A DNA stretch of 64,000 nt from Microbacterium sp. SZ1 (lineage in GTDB: Bacteria; Actinomycetota; Actinomycetes; Actinomycetales; Microbacteriaceae): assembly GCF_002362255.1 (NCBI RefSeq), contig NZ_LPVV01000040.1:186001-250000 (forward strand), in the 5' to 3' direction. A program made the translations under genes and the position numbers. The first letter of the stretch is position 1. Each line of letters starts with the position of its first letter. This document shows, one piece after another, positions 16,779-29,202 of this stretch. Under the pieces are notes generated by a model that was not told where the DNA came from, made no database searches, and saw nothing but the letters and a program-made list of their open reading frames with translations.

Positions 16779-16893
16779 GAGGTCTGAACCTCAGTGCCAG
16801 AATCGTGCGCACACGGTCCCATCTCCGCGGCGCTCCCGCGCCGCCTGAGACCACTCACGAGCCGGCGCGTGCGAAATGCGCGACTATGGAGGC

Positions 16894-18069
16894 ATGCGGC
16901 ATTACCTCGACCACGCAGCCACGAGCCCGCTGCGCCCGGAGGCCCGCGAGGCGTGGCTGCGGGCGAGCGAGGTGGTCGGCAACGCGTCATCGACGCACGG
17001 CGCGGGGCAGGATGCGAGGCGGCTGCTCGAGGAGTCCCGCGAGCGTGCGGCGGCCGTGCTCGACTGCGACCCGATCGAGGTGGTCTTCACCTCGGGCGGC
17101 ACGGAGTCGATCAACCTGGCGCTGAAGGGTCTCTGGGCCGCCCGTCGGACGGGCACCGATGCGATCGTCATGCCGGATGCCGAGCACCACGCCACGATGG
17201 ATACGGTGGCGGCGCTCGTCGCCGACGGCGCCGTGCCGCGCCCGGTCGCCGTGACGGCACTCGCGGCGATCGATGTCGACGCCTTTCGCGAGGAGCTGCC
17301 AGGAGCGTCGATCGCGACCGCTCTGATCGCGAACAACGAGGTCGGAACCGTCAATGACGGCGATGCACTCGCCCGAGCGTCGGCGGCGGCGAACGTGCCG
17401 CTGCACCTCGACGCCGTCTCGGCTCTCGGTCACGTCCCGCTCTCGTTCCGCGAACTGCGCGGCGATGCTCCAGACGCGGTCGGCCTCGTCGCGATGAGCG
17501 TCGCCGGTCACAAGATCGGCGCCCCCGTCGGCGTCGGCGCGCTGGTGACCTCGCGGACGGCTCGCCTGACCGCGCTGCTGCACGGCGGCGCGCAGCAGCG
17601 GAACCTCCGCGCCGGGACGCAGGACGTCGCGGGCGCCGCGGCCTTCGCGACCGCGCTCGAACTCGCGGAGGCGGAGCGAGAAGGCGAGTCGGTGCGGCTC
17701 AGCGCCCTGCGTGACCGGATCGTCTCCGGCATCCTGGCGCGCGTACCGACGGCGGAACTGCTCGGCGATCCGGTCCATCGCCTGCCCGGGAACGCGCACC
17801 TCCTGTTCCCCGGCGCGGTGGGGGAGAGCCTGCTGTTCCTGCTCGACATGGCCGGGGTCGCGGCGTCCACCGGATCCGCCTGCCAGGCGGGCGTCGCCGA
17901 GCCCTCTCACGTCGTGATGGCGATGGGGCGCAGCGAGCAGGACGCCAGGAGCGTGCTGCGCTTCTCCTTGGGACGCACGTCGACGGATGCCGATGTCGAC
18001 GCGGTGCTGTCGACGATCGCCGACGCCTACGCCAGGGCATCCGGGTCCGGCTCAGCCGCGCGCTCGTAG
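16894..18069 (+). CDS. Cysteine desulfurase (NifS/IscS family)
   Basis: A PLP-dependent cysteine desulfurase, 391 residues. It converts cysteine to alanine and carries sulfur as a persulfide. Signatures are YLDHAATSPLRPEA, VFTSGGTESINLALKG, the PLP lysine in SVAGHKIGAPVG, and the persulfide Cys in ASTGSACQAGVAEPSHV. The ATG at 16894 has a GACTAT box six bases upstream. It sits directly before mnmA, so it probably supplies sulfur for tRNA 2-thiouridine. Whether it also feeds Fe-S assembly cannot be told here. Confidence 0.94.
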   Translation: MRHYLDHAATSPLRPEAREAWLRASEVVGNASSTHGAGQDARRLLEESRERAAAVLDCDPIEVVFTSGGTESINLALKGLWAARRTGTDAIVMPDAEHHATMDTVAALVADGAVPRPVAVTALAAIDVDAFREELPGASIATALIANNEVGTVNDGDALARASAAANVPLHLDAVSALGHVPLSFRELRGDAPDAVGLVAMSVAGHKIGAPVGVGALVTSRTARLTALLHGGAQQRNLRAGTQDVAGAAAFATALELAEAEREGESVRLSALRDRIVSGILARVPTAELLGDPVHRLPGNAHLLFPGAVGESLLFLLDMAGVAASTGSACQAGVAEPSHVVMAMGRSEQDARSVLRFSLGRTSTDADVDAVLSTIADAYARASGSGSAARS

Positions 18070-18072
18070 ACT
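18067..18072 (+). promoter_or_regulatory. Candidate -10 box for mnmA
   Basis: TAGACT, with spacer GGACGC, directly before the mnmA ATG. It overlaps the end of the desulfurase gene. Confidence 0.6.
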
Positions 18073-18078
18073 GGACGC

Positions 18079-19176
18079 ATGAGGATTCTCGCGGCCATGA
18101 GCGGAGGCGTCGACTCCGCCGTGGCGGCTGCCCGAGCCGTCGAGGCGGGGCACGACGTCGTCGGTGTGCACCTCGCGCTCTCGCGCGCCGGCGGCACGCT
18201 GCGCACCGGCAGTCGGGGCTGCTGCACGATCGAGGACGCCCTCGACGCGCGGCGGGCCGCCGACCTGCTCGGCATCCCGTTCTATGTCTGGGACTTCTCC
18301 GAGCGGTTCCGCGACGACGTGATCGCCGACTTCGTGTCGGAGTACCAGGCCGGGCGCACCCCGAACCCGTGCATGCGCTGCAATGAAAAGATCAAGTTCG
18401 CGGCATTGCTGGAGCGCGCGATCGAACTCGGCTTCGACGCGGTCTGCACCGGCCATTACGCCACGCTCGTTCCGACGGAGTCGGGTCTCGAGCTGCACAG
18501 AGCAGCCGACAACGCGAAGGACCAGTCCTACGTGCTCGGCGTCCTGACGGCTGAGCAGCTCGCGCACACGTACTTCCCGCTCGGCACGACGCCGTCGAAG
18601 GCGGTGGTCCGTGCGGAGGCCGAGGCCAGAGGGCTGAGCGTCGCCCAAAAGCCCGACAGCCACGACATCTGCTTCATCCCCGACGGCGACACCCGCGGGT
18701 GGCTCGCGGAGAAGGTCGGCACCGCGACCGGTGAGATCGTCGACCGGACCGGCGCCGTCGTCGGCTCCCACGAAGGTGCCCACGCCTTCACGGTCGGGCA
18801 GCGCCGCGGGCTCAAGCTCGGCGTTCCGGCGTCCGACGGCAAGCCGCGGTTCGTGCTCGAGGTGCGCCCCGTCTCGAACACGGTGGTGGTGGGGCCGAAG
18901 GAGGCGCTTGCGACCCGTGAGATCGCCGGTGCGCGATTCAGCTGGGCGGGCGCGGCCCCCATCGACAGCGATTTCCGGTGCGACGTCCAGATCCGCGCGC
19001 ACGCGGAGCCCGTCGCCGCGCACGCCTTCGTCGAGCCGGACGGCGTCCGCGTGGTGCCTGACGAGCCGCTCGACGGCGTCGCTCCCGGCCAGACCGCCGT
19101 GCTCTACATCGACACCCGGGTGCTCGGTCAGTTCACGATCGACCGCACCGTATCAGCGGTGCCGGTCGGCGCGTAG
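18079..19176 (+). CDS. mnmA: tRNA-specific 2-thiouridylase
   Basis: MnmA, 365 residues, thiolates U34 of tRNA-Glu, -Gln and -Lys using ATP and relayed sulfur. The PP-loop is near the N-terminus ([11 protein letters not shown]). The first catalytic Cys lies in [14 protein letters not shown] and the second in [11 protein letters not shown]. The tRNA-binding GHYA region and a C-terminal beta barrel complete the usual fold. TAGACT lies six bases before the ATG, suggesting a leaderless start separate from the desulfurase, which ends nine bases upstream. Confidence 0.97.
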   Translation: MRILAAMSGGVDSAVAAARAVEAGHDVVGVHLALSRAGGTLRTGSRGCCTIEDALDARRAADLLGIPFYVWDFSERFRDDVIADFVSEYQAGRTPNPCMRCNEKIKFAALLERAIELGFDAVCTGHYATLVPTESGLELHRAADNAKDQSYVLGVLTAEQLAHTYFPLGTTPSKAVVRAEAEARGLSVAQKPDSHDICFIPDGDTRGWLAEKVGTATGEIVDRTGAVVGSHEGAHAFTVGQRRGLKLGVPASDGKPRFVLEVRPVSNTVVVGPKEALATREIAGARFSWAGAAPIDSDFRCDVQIRAHAEPVAAHAFVEPDGVRVVPDEPLDGVAPGQTAVLYIDTRVLGQFTIDRTVSAVPVGA

Positions 19177-19203
19177 CCCCCTTCGTATGTCGGTGCCCGC
19201 TCG

Positions 19204-21531
<2,328 letters not shown>

Positions 21532-21546
21532 GTCGGCGACCCGCGA

Positions 21547-22098
21547 TCACTCCGCGGGATCGGCGAGGTCCGTGACGAGACGAAGCTCGTGCAAGCCCTG
21601 CACACTGCCACCCTCGCCGAACTTCTCACCGCCGTCGGCTGTCCAGCCGTGCGCACGGTAGAACCCGATCGCTCGCTCATTGCCTTTCAGCACCCACAGG
21701 TACGCGCGCGACCAGCCGCTCGTCCGCAACTCGTCCTCAGCATGGCGGATGAGCGCGCGACCGACGCCCTGCGACCAGACGTCGGGATGCGCGTACAGAC
21801 CGGCGATCTCTCCGCGATCCCTGAAATCGGCGTCGCGTCCTCCGCCGAAACTCGCCCAGCCGACGATGCGGTCGTCGAGTTCGGCGACGACGAGACGGTG
21901 CGCGACCGGTCCATACGCGTCGGTCGACGCCCCAGCGAGCGATCGAGTGATCCACGCGGACCACATCGCCTCGCGTGCATCCACGCTCTGCTGATCGACC
22001 ACTGTCCGGTCGATGAGGCCGGCGTACGCCGCACGCCACGAGTCGACATGCACGACGGCGATGCCGCGCGCATCTGCGACGGTGGCATCCCTGATCAT
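21547..22098 (-). CDS. GNAT family N-acetyltransferase
   Basis: A 183-residue GNAT acetyltransferase. The fold begins with MIRDATVADARGIAVVHVDSWRAAYAG. The acetyl-CoA loop region is AGLYAHPDVWSQGVGRALIRHAEDEL, with the Q/RxxGxG/A pattern (QGVGRA). LWVLKGNERAIGFYRAHGW is the conserved C-terminal beta-alpha unit. The substrate is unknown. It is convergent with ligA, 15 bases between stops, with only a weak GC hairpin between them. Confidence 0.88.
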   Translation of the reverse strand: MIRDATVADARGIAVVHVDSWRAAYAGLIDRTVVDQQSVDAREAMWSAWITRSLAGASTDAYGPVAHRLVVAELDDRIVGWASFGGGRDADFRDRGEIAGLYAHPDVWSQGVGRALIRHAEDELRTSGWSRAYLWVLKGNERAIGFYRAHGWTADGGEKFGEGGSVQGLHELRLVTDLADPAE

Positions 22099-22156
22099 CA
22101 GCGTCCGGTCACCCTACCGGCTGCGGGCGCACCCGCCGAAGCGCGAAAGCCCGACG

Positions 22157-23986
22157 TCAGTTCTTGTGACGCGGCTTGCGAGCCGCGCGGTCATCGCGGG
22201 CGGGGCGGTCGTCGCGACGGTCGAATCGGGGACGGTCGTCGCGTCGTTCGAAGCGGTCCCGTCCACCGTCCCGGGGTGCGCGTCGAGCACCGGGGCCACG
22301 GTCCGGCTTGATCTCGATCAGTCGGCCGGAGATGCGCGTGTCGCGCAGCTTCTCCAGCACCGAGGCGTCGAGATTCGCGGGCAGCTCGACGATCGAGAAG
22401 TCCGGACGGATGTTGATCGCGCCGAAGTCGTCGCGCCCCAGTCCGCCTTCGTTCGCGAGCGCGCCGACGATCTGGCGGGGTTCCACGCGGTGGCGGCGAC
22501 CGACTTCGATGCGGTAGGCCGCGTAGTCTCCGCGACCGCGACGCTCGCGCGGCTCGCGCGCCTCTCGCGGCTCACGCGTGGCCCGCTCGCGCGGCGGGCG
22601 GTTGTCGAACTCCACGGCGCGGGCGAGGGCGTCGTCCTCGGGGTCGAGCAGCAGCGGCTGGTCGCCCTGTGCGACGACCGCGAGCGCGGCGGCGACGTCG
22701 GCCTCCGGCACATCGTGGTTGCGCACGTAGTGCGCGATGATGTCGCGGAACTTCTCGATGCGCGTCGTCTCGCCGAGCGCCGCTGTGATCGCATCGTCGA
22801 AGCGGGCGAGGCGAGTCGTGTTCACATCCTCGGTCGTCGGCAGCTGCATCTGCGTCGGCTGCTGGCGCGTCGCCTTCTCGATGTGCTTGAGCAGGTAGCG
22901 CTCGCGCGGAGTGATGAAGCTGATCGCGTCACCGGTGCGACCGGCGCGGCCCGTGCGGCCGATGCGGTGCACGTACGACTCCGTGTCCGTCGGGATGTCG
23001 AAGTTCACGACGTGGCTGATGCGCTCGACGTCGAGACCACGGGCGGCGACATCCGTGGCGACCAGAATGTCGAGCTTGCCGTCCTTGAGTTGATTGACGC
23101 TGCGCTCGCGCTGCACCTGTGGCACGTCGCCGTTGATCGCCGCGGCAGAGTAGCCGCGGGCTCGGAGCTTCTCGGCGAGAGTCTCGGTCTCGTTCTTCGT
23201 GCGGACGAAGACGATCATGCCGTCGAAGTTCTCGACCTCGAGGATGCGGGTGAGCGCATCGACCTTCTGCGCATACGACACGACCAGGTAGCGCTGGGTG
23301 ATGTTGGTGTTCGTGGCCGTCTTGGACTTGATCGTGATCTCTTCGGGATCACGGAGGTATTGCTGCGCGAGACGGCGGATCTGCGCGGGCATGGTCGCCG
23401 AGAACAGTGCGACCTGCTTCTCGACGGGTGTCTGGGCGAGGATCTGCTCGACGTCCTCGGCGAACCCCATCTTGAGCATCTCGTCGGCCTCGTCGAGAAC
23501 GAGGTACTGCAGTTCGGAGAGGTCGAGGGTGCCCTTGGCGAGGTGGTCCATGATGCGACCAGGGGTGCCGACCACGACGTGCACTCCGCGCCGCAGCGCT
23601 GAGAGCTGGACGCCGTATCCCTGGCCGCCGTAGACGGGGAGGACATGCACGCCCTTCATCTTCGAGGCGTACGACTCGAACGCCTCGCAGACCTGGAGCG
23701 CGAGCTCACGCGTCGGGGCCAGCACGAGCGCCTGCGGTGTCTTCTGCGCGACGTCGAGCCGCTCGAGCACGGGCAGGGCGAACGCCGCGGTCTTTCCCGT
23801 GCCGGTCTGCGCCATGCCGACGACATCGCGTCCGGAGAGCAGGGTCGGGATGGTCGCGGCCTGAATCGGGGAGGGCGTCTCGTAGCCGAGGTCCTTGATG
23901 GCTTTGAGGACCGACCCGGTGATTCCGAGTTCCTCGAATCCGGGTGTCGAGGGGGCGTCGGTGGGCGCAGCGTCTTCAGGAGTCAC
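22157..23986 (-). CDS. DEAD-box ATP-dependent RNA helicase
   Basis: A DeaD/CsdA-type helicase, 609 residues, probably acting in ribosome assembly or cold-linked RNA remodelling. Motifs run in order: Q motif (FEELGITGSVLKAIKDLGYETPSPIQ), Walker A (AQTGTGKT), PTRELALQV, DEAD in VLDEADEML, SAT, and HRIGRTGRAGRTG. The C-terminus carries a DbpA-like RNA-binding fold (RIEVGRRHRVEPRQIVGALANEGG) and a long Arg/Asp-rich tail. The GTG start has TACCCT six bases upstream. Confidence 0.95.
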   Translation of the reverse strand: MTPEDAAPTDAPSTPGFEELGITGSVLKAIKDLGYETPSPIQAATIPTLLSGRDVVGMAQTGTGKTAAFALPVLERLDVAQKTPQALVLAPTRELALQVCEAFESYASKMKGVHVLPVYGGQGYGVQLSALRRGVHVVVGTPGRIMDHLAKGTLDLSELQYLVLDEADEMLKMGFAEDVEQILAQTPVEKQVALFSATMPAQIRRLAQQYLRDPEEITIKSKTATNTNITQRYLVVSYAQKVDALTRILEVENFDGMIVFVRTKNETETLAEKLRARGYSAAAINGDVPQVQRERSVNQLKDGKLDILVATDVAARGLDVERISHVVNFDIPTDTESYVHRIGRTGRAGRTGDAISFITPRERYLLKHIEKATRQQPTQMQLPTTEDVNTTRLARFDDAITAALGETTRIEKFRDIIAHYVRNHDVPEADVAAALAVVAQGDQPLLLDPEDDALARAVEFDNRPPRERATREPREAREPRERRGRGDYAAYRIEVGRRHRVEPRQIVGALANEGGLGRDDFGAINIRPDFSIVELPANLDASVLEKLRDTRISGRLIEIKPDRGPGARRAPRDGGRDRFERRDDRPRFDRRDDRPARDDRAARKPRHKN

Positions 23987-23992
23987 TGATCA

Positions 23993-23998
23993 AGGGTA
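23993..23998 (-). promoter_or_regulatory. Candidate -10 box for the DEAD-box helicase
   Basis: TACCCT on the minus strand, six bases (TGATCA) before the GTG start. Confidence 0.55.
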
Positions 23999-24033
23999 GC
24001 GTCTCGCCGCCGACGCCACCTGTGAGCTCTCGA

Positions 24034-25734
24034 TCAGGAGCCGCTGCTGAGCGCCAGCAGCTTCTCCTTGACCTGACGACGCAGCACCTTGCCGATCAGC
24101 GACTTCGGTAGCTCGTCGACGACGAAGATGCGACGGGGCACCTTGTAGGGCGTCAGGATGCCGCGGGCGAACGCGCGGATCGCCTCGACGTCCACGTCGG
24201 ACGCCGGATCGGCGACGATCGCCGCCACCACCTCCTCGCCGGAGTGCTCGCTCGGAAGGCCGACGACCGCGGCATCCATCACCTGCGGATGCTGACGCAG
24301 GGCGCTCTCGACCTCGGTCGGTGCCACATTGAAGCCGCCGGTGATGATGAGTTCCTTGATGCGATCGACGATGCGGATGAACCCGCCGTCGTCGATCGTC
24401 ACGATGTCGCCCGTGCGGAACCACCCGTCGACGAAGACCGACTCGGTCTCCTCCGGCTTGCCGTAGTAGCCGGAGAACACCTGGGGTCCTCGCACCAGCA
24501 GCTCGCCCGCGGAACCCGCCGGGACGTCGACCGTGGGGTTCTCGGGGTCGACGACGCGGCACTCGGTGCCGGGCAGCGGGAGCCCGACCGTGCCCGGCAC
24601 ACGGTTGTCGGCGACCGGGTTGGCCATGAGTACCGGTGAGCACTCGCTTAGGCCGTATCCCTCGACGAGGAAACCGCCGGTCGCCGCCTCGAACGGCACC
24701 ACGAGCTCGTGGGGGAGAGCCATGGCTCCCGAGATCGCGACCTCGATGCCCGTCAGCGACACGCCCTGGTCGGTCGCGGCGCTCAGCAGCCGGTCGGCGA
24801 TCGGAGGCACGAGCGGGAGGAACGTCGCGGGGTGCTTCTTCATGACGTCGAGCACGAGTCCGGGGTCGAACTTCGGGAAGAGCACGAGGCGCGCCCCCAT
24901 CGACATCGCGAACGTGAGGCAGAGGGTCAGTCCGTAGGCGTGGAACATCGGGAGAACGGCGTAGACGACGCATCCCTTGCCGCGCTCGATCGACGGCACC
25001 CATGCCTGTGCTTGAGCGGCGTTCGCGAGCAGATTCCGATGTGTGAGCGCAGCGCCCTTGGGAGTTCCCGTCGTGCCGGACGTGTACTGGATGATCGCCA
25101 GATCGTCGGTCGACGGGCGAGGGTGCGAGGCGGGCAGCGGCTCCGAACCGACCAGCGTCTCCCAGGTGACGGTTCCGCGAACGCGCTCGGTCAGCGCCGC
25201 GCGGGATTCGCGGGCCTTCGCGATCGGCAGACGCAGGGCCGTGCGGGTGAGGAACGGCATGGCGCGCGTGACGTCGACGGAGATGAGGTTCGCGACGGCG
25301 AGATCGGCGGGGAAGCCCTGCACCGTCGAGACGACCTTGTTCCACACGATCGCATGCTTCGCCCCGTGGTCCTCGAACTGCTTGCGCAGCTCGCGAGGCG
25401 TGTAGAGCGGGTTGTGCTCGACGACGACGGCGCCGAGTCGGAGCACGGCGTAGAACGCCACGATGTGCTGCGGACAGTTCGGCAGCACGATCGCGACGGG
25501 GTCGCCCGCTCGGACACCGAGGGCGCGGAGACCGGATGCGGCACGGTCGATCGCCTGCTGCAACTCGTCGTAGGTCGTCTCCCGGCCGAAGAACTGCAGG
25601 GCGGGAGCGTCGGGGTAATCGCGGGCCGACGCGGCGACGATGTCGATCAGTGATCCGGAGACGGCCGCGAGGTCGTCGGGGACGCCGTCGGCGTAGCTGG
25701 CGATCCACGGGCGAGGAGGCTCATACGTGCTCAC
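24034..25734 (-). CDS. Long-chain fatty acid CoA ligase-like AMP-binding enzyme
   Basis: An acyl-adenylating enzyme, 566 residues, most like FadD long-chain acyl-CoA synthetases. The AMP-binding loop is IIQYTSGTTGTPKGAALTH. A5 is VEGYGLSECSPVL and A7 is GWFRTGDIVTID. The A8 hinge follows (IVDRIKELIITGGFNVAPTEVE), and A10 has the catalytic Lys in PKSLIGKVLRRQ. It activates a carboxylic acid to its CoA ester; chain length cannot be read from the sequence. The GTG start has TATGCT six bases upstream, divergent from gatC. Confidence 0.92.
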   Translation of the reverse strand: MSTYEPPRPWIASYADGVPDDLAAVSGSLIDIVAASARDYPDAPALQFFGRETTYDELQQAIDRAASGLRALGVRAGDPVAIVLPNCPQHIVAFYAVLRLGAVVVEHNPLYTPRELRKQFEDHGAKHAIVWNKVVSTVQGFPADLAVANLISVDVTRAMPFLTRTALRLPIAKARESRAALTERVRGTVTWETLVGSEPLPASHPRPSTDDLAIIQYTSGTTGTPKGAALTHRNLLANAAQAQAWVPSIERGKGCVVYAVLPMFHAYGLTLCLTFAMSMGARLVLFPKFDPGLVLDVMKKHPATFLPLVPPIADRLLSAATDQGVSLTGIEVAISGAMALPHELVVPFEAATGGFLVEGYGLSECSPVLMANPVADNRVPGTVGLPLPGTECRVVDPENPTVDVPAGSAGELLVRGPQVFSGYYGKPEETESVFVDGWFRTGDIVTIDDGGFIRIVDRIKELIITGGFNVAPTEVESALRQHPQVMDAAVVGLPSEHSGEEVVAAIVADPASDVDVEAIRAFARGILTPYKVPRRIFVVDELPKSLIGKVLRRQVKEKLLALSSGS

Positions 25735-25740
25735 GAGCCC

Positions 25741-25746
25741 AGCATA
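25741..25746 (-). promoter_or_regulatory. Candidate -10 box for the acyl-CoA ligase gene
   Basis: TATGCT on the minus strand, six bases (GGGCTC) before GTG 25734. It faces the gatC promoter 45 bases away. Confidence 0.55.
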
Positions 25747-25790
25747 GGGCGGGGGCTCGCCGCTCTGCGGGAGCGGGGTCGCGCGCGAAC

Positions 25791-25796
25791 TAGACT
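25791..25796 (+). promoter_or_regulatory. Candidate -10 box for gatCAB
   Basis: TAGACT, spacer GGAGGG, before the gatC GTG. The spacer also reads as a Shine-Dalgarno, but it is too close to the start for normal use. Confidence 0.6.
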
Positions 25797-25802
25797 GGAG
25801 GG

Positions 25803-26102
25803 GTGTCTGAAATCACCCCTGATCTTGTGCGCCATCTCGGCGTGCTCGCGCGCATCCAGCTGAACGACGACGAGGTGACGCGGCTCACGGGCCAGCTCGA
25901 CGCCATCGTCGACAACATCGCGAAGGTGTCGGAGGTCGCGACGGCCGACGTCGCCGCGACCAGCCACCCGATCCCGCTGAGCAACGTCTTCCGCCCCGAC
26001 GAGGTCGGGCAGACGCTCACGCATGAGCAGGTGCTCCAGAACGCCCCGGACCAGGCCGACGGCCGGTTCCGCGTCACCGCGATCCTGGGAGAAGAGCAGT
26101 GA
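25803..26102 (+). CDS. gatC: Asp-tRNA(Asn)/Glu-tRNA(Gln) amidotransferase subunit C
   Basis: GatC, 99 residues, the small subunit that stabilises GatA in the GatCAB complex. The family start [23 protein letters not shown] and C-terminal FRPDEV...[14 protein letters not shown] segment ([15 protein letters not shown]) are clear. GTG start. The TGA overlaps the gatA start (GTGA), and gatA in turn runs directly into gatB. Confidence 0.96.
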   Translation: MSEITPDLVRHLGVLARIQLNDDEVTRLTGQLDAIVDNIAKVSEVATADVAATSHPIPLSNVFRPDEVGQTLTHEQVLQNAPDQADGRFRVTAILGEEQ

Positions 26103-27616
26103 GCGACATCATCCGTCTGACCGCCGCAGAGCTCGCCGACAAGCTGGCGTCGCGCGAGATCTCGAGCGTCGAGGCCACTCAGGCGCACCTCGACCGGATC
26201 GCCGCCGTCGACGGCGACGTCCATGCCTTCCTGCACGTGAACGAGGGCGCGATCGCCGCGGCGTCCGACATCGACGCCCGCCGCGCGGCGGGGGAGCAGC
26301 TCGGTCCGATCGCCGGCGTCCCGCTCGCGATCAAGGACGTCCTGGTGACGACCGACCAGCCGACCACCAGCGGCTCGCGCATCCTCGAGGGGTACCGCTC
26401 GCCGTATGACGCCACGGTCGTCGCGCGGTCGCGCGCTGCGGGCCTCGTGCCGCTCGGCAAGACGAACATGGACGAGTTCGCCATGGGATCGTCGACCGAG
26501 CACTCCGCCTACGGGCCGACGCGCAACCCCTGGGACCTCGACCGGATCCCCGGCGGCTCCGGCGGTGGCTCGGCGGCCGCCGTGGCGGCGTTCGAGGCGC
26601 CTCTCGCGCTCGGCTCCGACACCGGAGGCTCGATCCGCCAGCCCGCGCATGTCACGGGAACGGTCGGCGTGAAGCCCACGTACGGCGGCGTGAGCCGCTA
26701 CGGCGCGATCGCGCTGGCATCGAGCCTCGACCAGGTCGGTCCCGTCACGCGCACGGTGCTCGACGCGGGTCTGCTGCACGACGCGATCGGTGGCCATGAC
26801 CCGAAGGACTCGACCTCGCTCACGGACGCCTGGCCGTCGTTCGCCGACGCCGCCCGCGAGGGCGCGCGGGGCGACGTGCTCAAGGGCCTCAGGGTCGGCG
26901 TCATCCGTGAACTCGCCGACAGCGATTTCCAGCCCGGCGTCGCGGAGTCCTTCCGCAGCGCTCTCGCGCTCATGGAGGCGCAGGGTGCCGAGATCGTCGA
27001 GATCGGCGCGCCGCACTTCGAGTACGGCGTCGCCGCGTACTACCTGATCCTCCCCGCCGAGGCGTCGAGCAACCTCGCGAAGTTCGACTCCGTGCGCTTC
27101 GGACTGCGCGTCACGCCCACCGGCAACCCCACGGTCGAGGACGTGATGTCGGCCACCCGTGACGCCGGATTCGGCGACGAGGTCAAGCGTCGCATCATCC
27201 TCGGCACGTACGCGCTCTCGGCCGGGTACTACGACGCGTACTACGGCAGCGCGCAGAAGGTGCGCACGCTCATCCAGCAGGACTTCGCGAACGCCTTCGC
27301 CGAGGTCGACGTGATCGCCACCCCGTCGGCGCCCACCACGGCGTTCAAGCTGGGGGAGAAGATCGACGACCCGCTGCAGATGTACCTCAACGACGTCACG
27401 ACGATCCCGGTCAACCTCGCGGGTGTCCCCGGGATCTCGATCCCGAGCGGTCTCGCGTCGGACGACGGCCTCCCGGTCGGCATCCAGTTCATCGCACCTG
27501 CGCGTGAGGATGCCCGCCTGTACAAGGTCGGCGCCGCGCTCGAGACCGTGCTGGTCGACTCCTGGGGGGCGCCGCTCCTCACCCGCGCACCCCAGCTCGC
27601 AGGAGGGATCCGCTGA
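26099..27616 (+). CDS. gatA: Asp-tRNA(Asn)/Glu-tRNA(Gln) amidotransferase subunit A
   Basis: GatA, 505 residues, the amidase subunit that releases ammonia from glutamine. The Ser-cisSer-Lys triad can be seen: Lys in [11 protein letters not shown], cis-Ser in the [13 protein letters not shown] loop, and the nucleophile Ser in [16 protein letters not shown] start overlapping gatC; its final base is the first base of gatB (TGATG). The enzyme makes Gln-tRNA (and possibly Asn-tRNA) from mischarged precursors. Confidence 0.97.
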   Translation: MSDIIRLTAAELADKLASREISSVEATQAHLDRIAAVDGDVHAFLHVNEGAIAAASDIDARRAAGEQLGPIAGVPLAIKDVLVTTDQPTTSGSRILEGYRSPYDATVVARSRAAGLVPLGKTNMDEFAMGSSTEHSAYGPTRNPWDLDRIPGGSGGGSAAAVAAFEAPLALGSDTGGSIRQPAHVTGTVGVKPTYGGVSRYGAIALASSLDQVGPVTRTVLDAGLLHDAIGGHDPKDSTSLTDAWPSFADAAREGARGDVLKGLRVGVIRELADSDFQPGVAESFRSALALMEAQGAEIVEIGAPHFEYGVAAYYLILPAEASSNLAKFDSVRFGLRVTPTGNPTVEDVMSATRDAGFGDEVKRRIILGTYALSAGYYDAYYGSAQKVRTLIQQDFANAFAEVDVIATPSAPTTAFKLGEKIDDPLQMYLNDVTTIPVNLAGVPGISIPSGLASDDGLPVGIQFIAPAREDARLYKVGAALETVLVDSWGAPLLTRAPQLAGGIR

Positions 27617-29130
27617 TGGCCGCCGCCAAGCTCATGGACTTCGACAAGGCGCTCGAGCTGTTCGAGCCCGTGCTCGGGTTCGAGGTGCACGTCGAGCTGA
27701 ACACGAACACGAAGATGTTCTCCGACGCGCCGAACCCGGCCAACGAGCTCTACCACGCGGCCGAGCCGAACACGCTCATCGCGCCGGTCGACCTCGGCCT
27801 GCCCGGGTCGCTGCCGGTCGTGAACGAGACCGCCATCCGGTCGTCGATCAGCCTCGGCCTCGCGCTCGGCTGCTCGATCGCGGAGTCGAGCCGCTTCGCG
27901 CGGAAGAACTACTTCTACCCCGACCTCGGCAAGAACTATCAGATCTCCCAGTACGACGAGCCGATCGCCTTCGAGGGCTCGGTCGAGGTCGAGCTCGAGG
28001 ACGGCACGATCGTCCAGGTCCCGATCGAGCGCGCGCACATGGAGGAGGATGCCGGGAAGCTCACCCACATGGGCGGCTCCACCGGTCGCATCCAGGGCGC
28101 CGAGTACTCGCTCGTCGACTACAACCGCGCGGGTGTCCCGCTCGTCGAGATCGTGACGAAGACGATCTTCGGCACCGAGCACCGCGCCCCCGAGGTGGCG
28201 AAGGCATACGTCGCCGCGATCCGCGACATCGTGCGCGGACTCGGGATCTCGGAGGCACGTCTCGAGCGCGGCAACCTCCGTTGTGACGCCAACGTGTCGC
28301 TGCGACGCCGGGGGGAGGAGAAGCTCGGCACGCGAACCGAGACGAAGAACGTCAACTCGATGCGGTCCGTCGAGCGCGCAGTGCGCTACGAGATCCAGCG
28401 CCAGGCGCAGATCCTCGCCGACGGCGGCACGATCACGCAGGAGACGCGGCACTGGCACGAGGACACCGGCACCACCTCGCCGGGGCGGCCGAAGTCGGAT
28501 GCCGACGACTACCGCTACTTCCCCGAGCCCGACCTGCTGCCGGTCGAGCCCGCGGCAGAGCTCATCGAGGAACTGCGTGCGGCGCTGCCCGAGCAGCCGG
28601 TCGCTCGCCGTCGCCGTCTGATGGCGGAGTGGGGCTTCACCGACCTGGAGTTCCAGGACGTGCGCAACGGCGGTCTCGTCGAGGTCGTCGAAGCCACGGT
28701 CGCGGCCGGCGCCAGCCCCGCGACCGCGCGAAAGTGGTGGACCGGTGAGATCACTCGCCTCGCGAACGCCCAGGAGAAGGACGCGACCGAGCTGGTCTCG
28801 CCCGAGAACGTCGCCGCCCTGCAGAAGCTCGTCGATGCGGGAACGCTCACCGACAAGCTCGCTCGCCAGGTGCTCGAGGGCGTCATCGCCGGTGAGGGCA
28901 CGCCGCACGAGGTCGTCGACGCGCGCGGTCTCGCCGTCGTCTCGGACGACGGTGCGCTGATCGCGGCGATCGACGAGGCCCTCGCCGCGCAGCCCGACAT
29001 CCTCGCGAAGATCAAGGACGGCAAGGTGCAGGCGGCCGGCGCCGTCATCGGCGCGGTGATGAAGGCGATGAAGGGCCAGGCCGACGCCGCGCGCGTGCGG
29101 GAGCTGGTGCTCGAGCGCGCCGCGCAGTGA
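27616..29130 (+). CDS. gatB: Asp-tRNA(Asn)/Glu-tRNA(Gln) amidotransferase subunit B
   Basis: GatB, 504 residues, binds the mischarged tRNA, phosphorylates the acyl group and amidates it. The catalytic cradle begins [44 protein letters not shown] and [14 protein letters not shown] are conserved, as is [18 protein letters not shown]. The C-terminal YqeY-like tail domain (about 360-504) binds the tRNA elbow. It is the last gene of gatCAB, and a GC hairpin follows. Confidence 0.97.
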   Translation: MAAAKLMDFDKALELFEPVLGFEVHVELNTNTKMFSDAPNPANELYHAAEPNTLIAPVDLGLPGSLPVVNETAIRSSISLGLALGCSIAESSRFARKNYFYPDLGKNYQISQYDEPIAFEGSVEVELEDGTIVQVPIERAHMEEDAGKLTHMGGSTGRIQGAEYSLVDYNRAGVPLVEIVTKTIFGTEHRAPEVAKAYVAAIRDIVRGLGISEARLERGNLRCDANVSLRRRGEEKLGTRTETKNVNSMRSVERAVRYEIQRQAQILADGGTITQETRHWHEDTGTTSPGRPKSDADDYRYFPEPDLLPVEPAAELIEELRAALPEQPVARRRRLMAEWGFTDLEFQDVRNGGLVEVVEATVAAGASPATARKWWTGEITRLANAQEKDATELVSPENVAALQKLVDAGTLTDKLARQVLEGVIAGEGTPHEVVDARGLAVVSDDGALIAAIDEALAAQPDILAKIKDGKVQAAGAVIGAVMKAMKGQADAARVRELVLERAAQ

Positions 29131-29136
29131 CACCGT

Positions 29137-29166
29137 GGGCTCGGCCGCTCCACGGCGGCCGAGCCC
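29137..29166 (+). terminator. Hairpin terminator after gatB
   Basis: GGGCTCGGCCG pairs with CGGCCGAGCCC over an 8-base loop, seven bases after the gatB stop. No T-run follows. Confidence 0.65.
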
Positions 29167-29202
29167 GCCCCTGATGTCCGCTGTCCGAGGAAGAATGGAC
29201 TG

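Noticed and set aside
21538..21562. A short CCCGCG/CGCGGG inverted repeat between ligA and the GNAT gene
   Set aside because: The stem is six bases, overlaps the GNAT stop, and has no T-run, so it is too weak to call a terminator.
29131..29202. A LexA box in front of dinB
   Set aside because: I searched the gap by eye and saw only the gatB hairpin and an AAGAAT box; no TCGAAC-like half-site is present.
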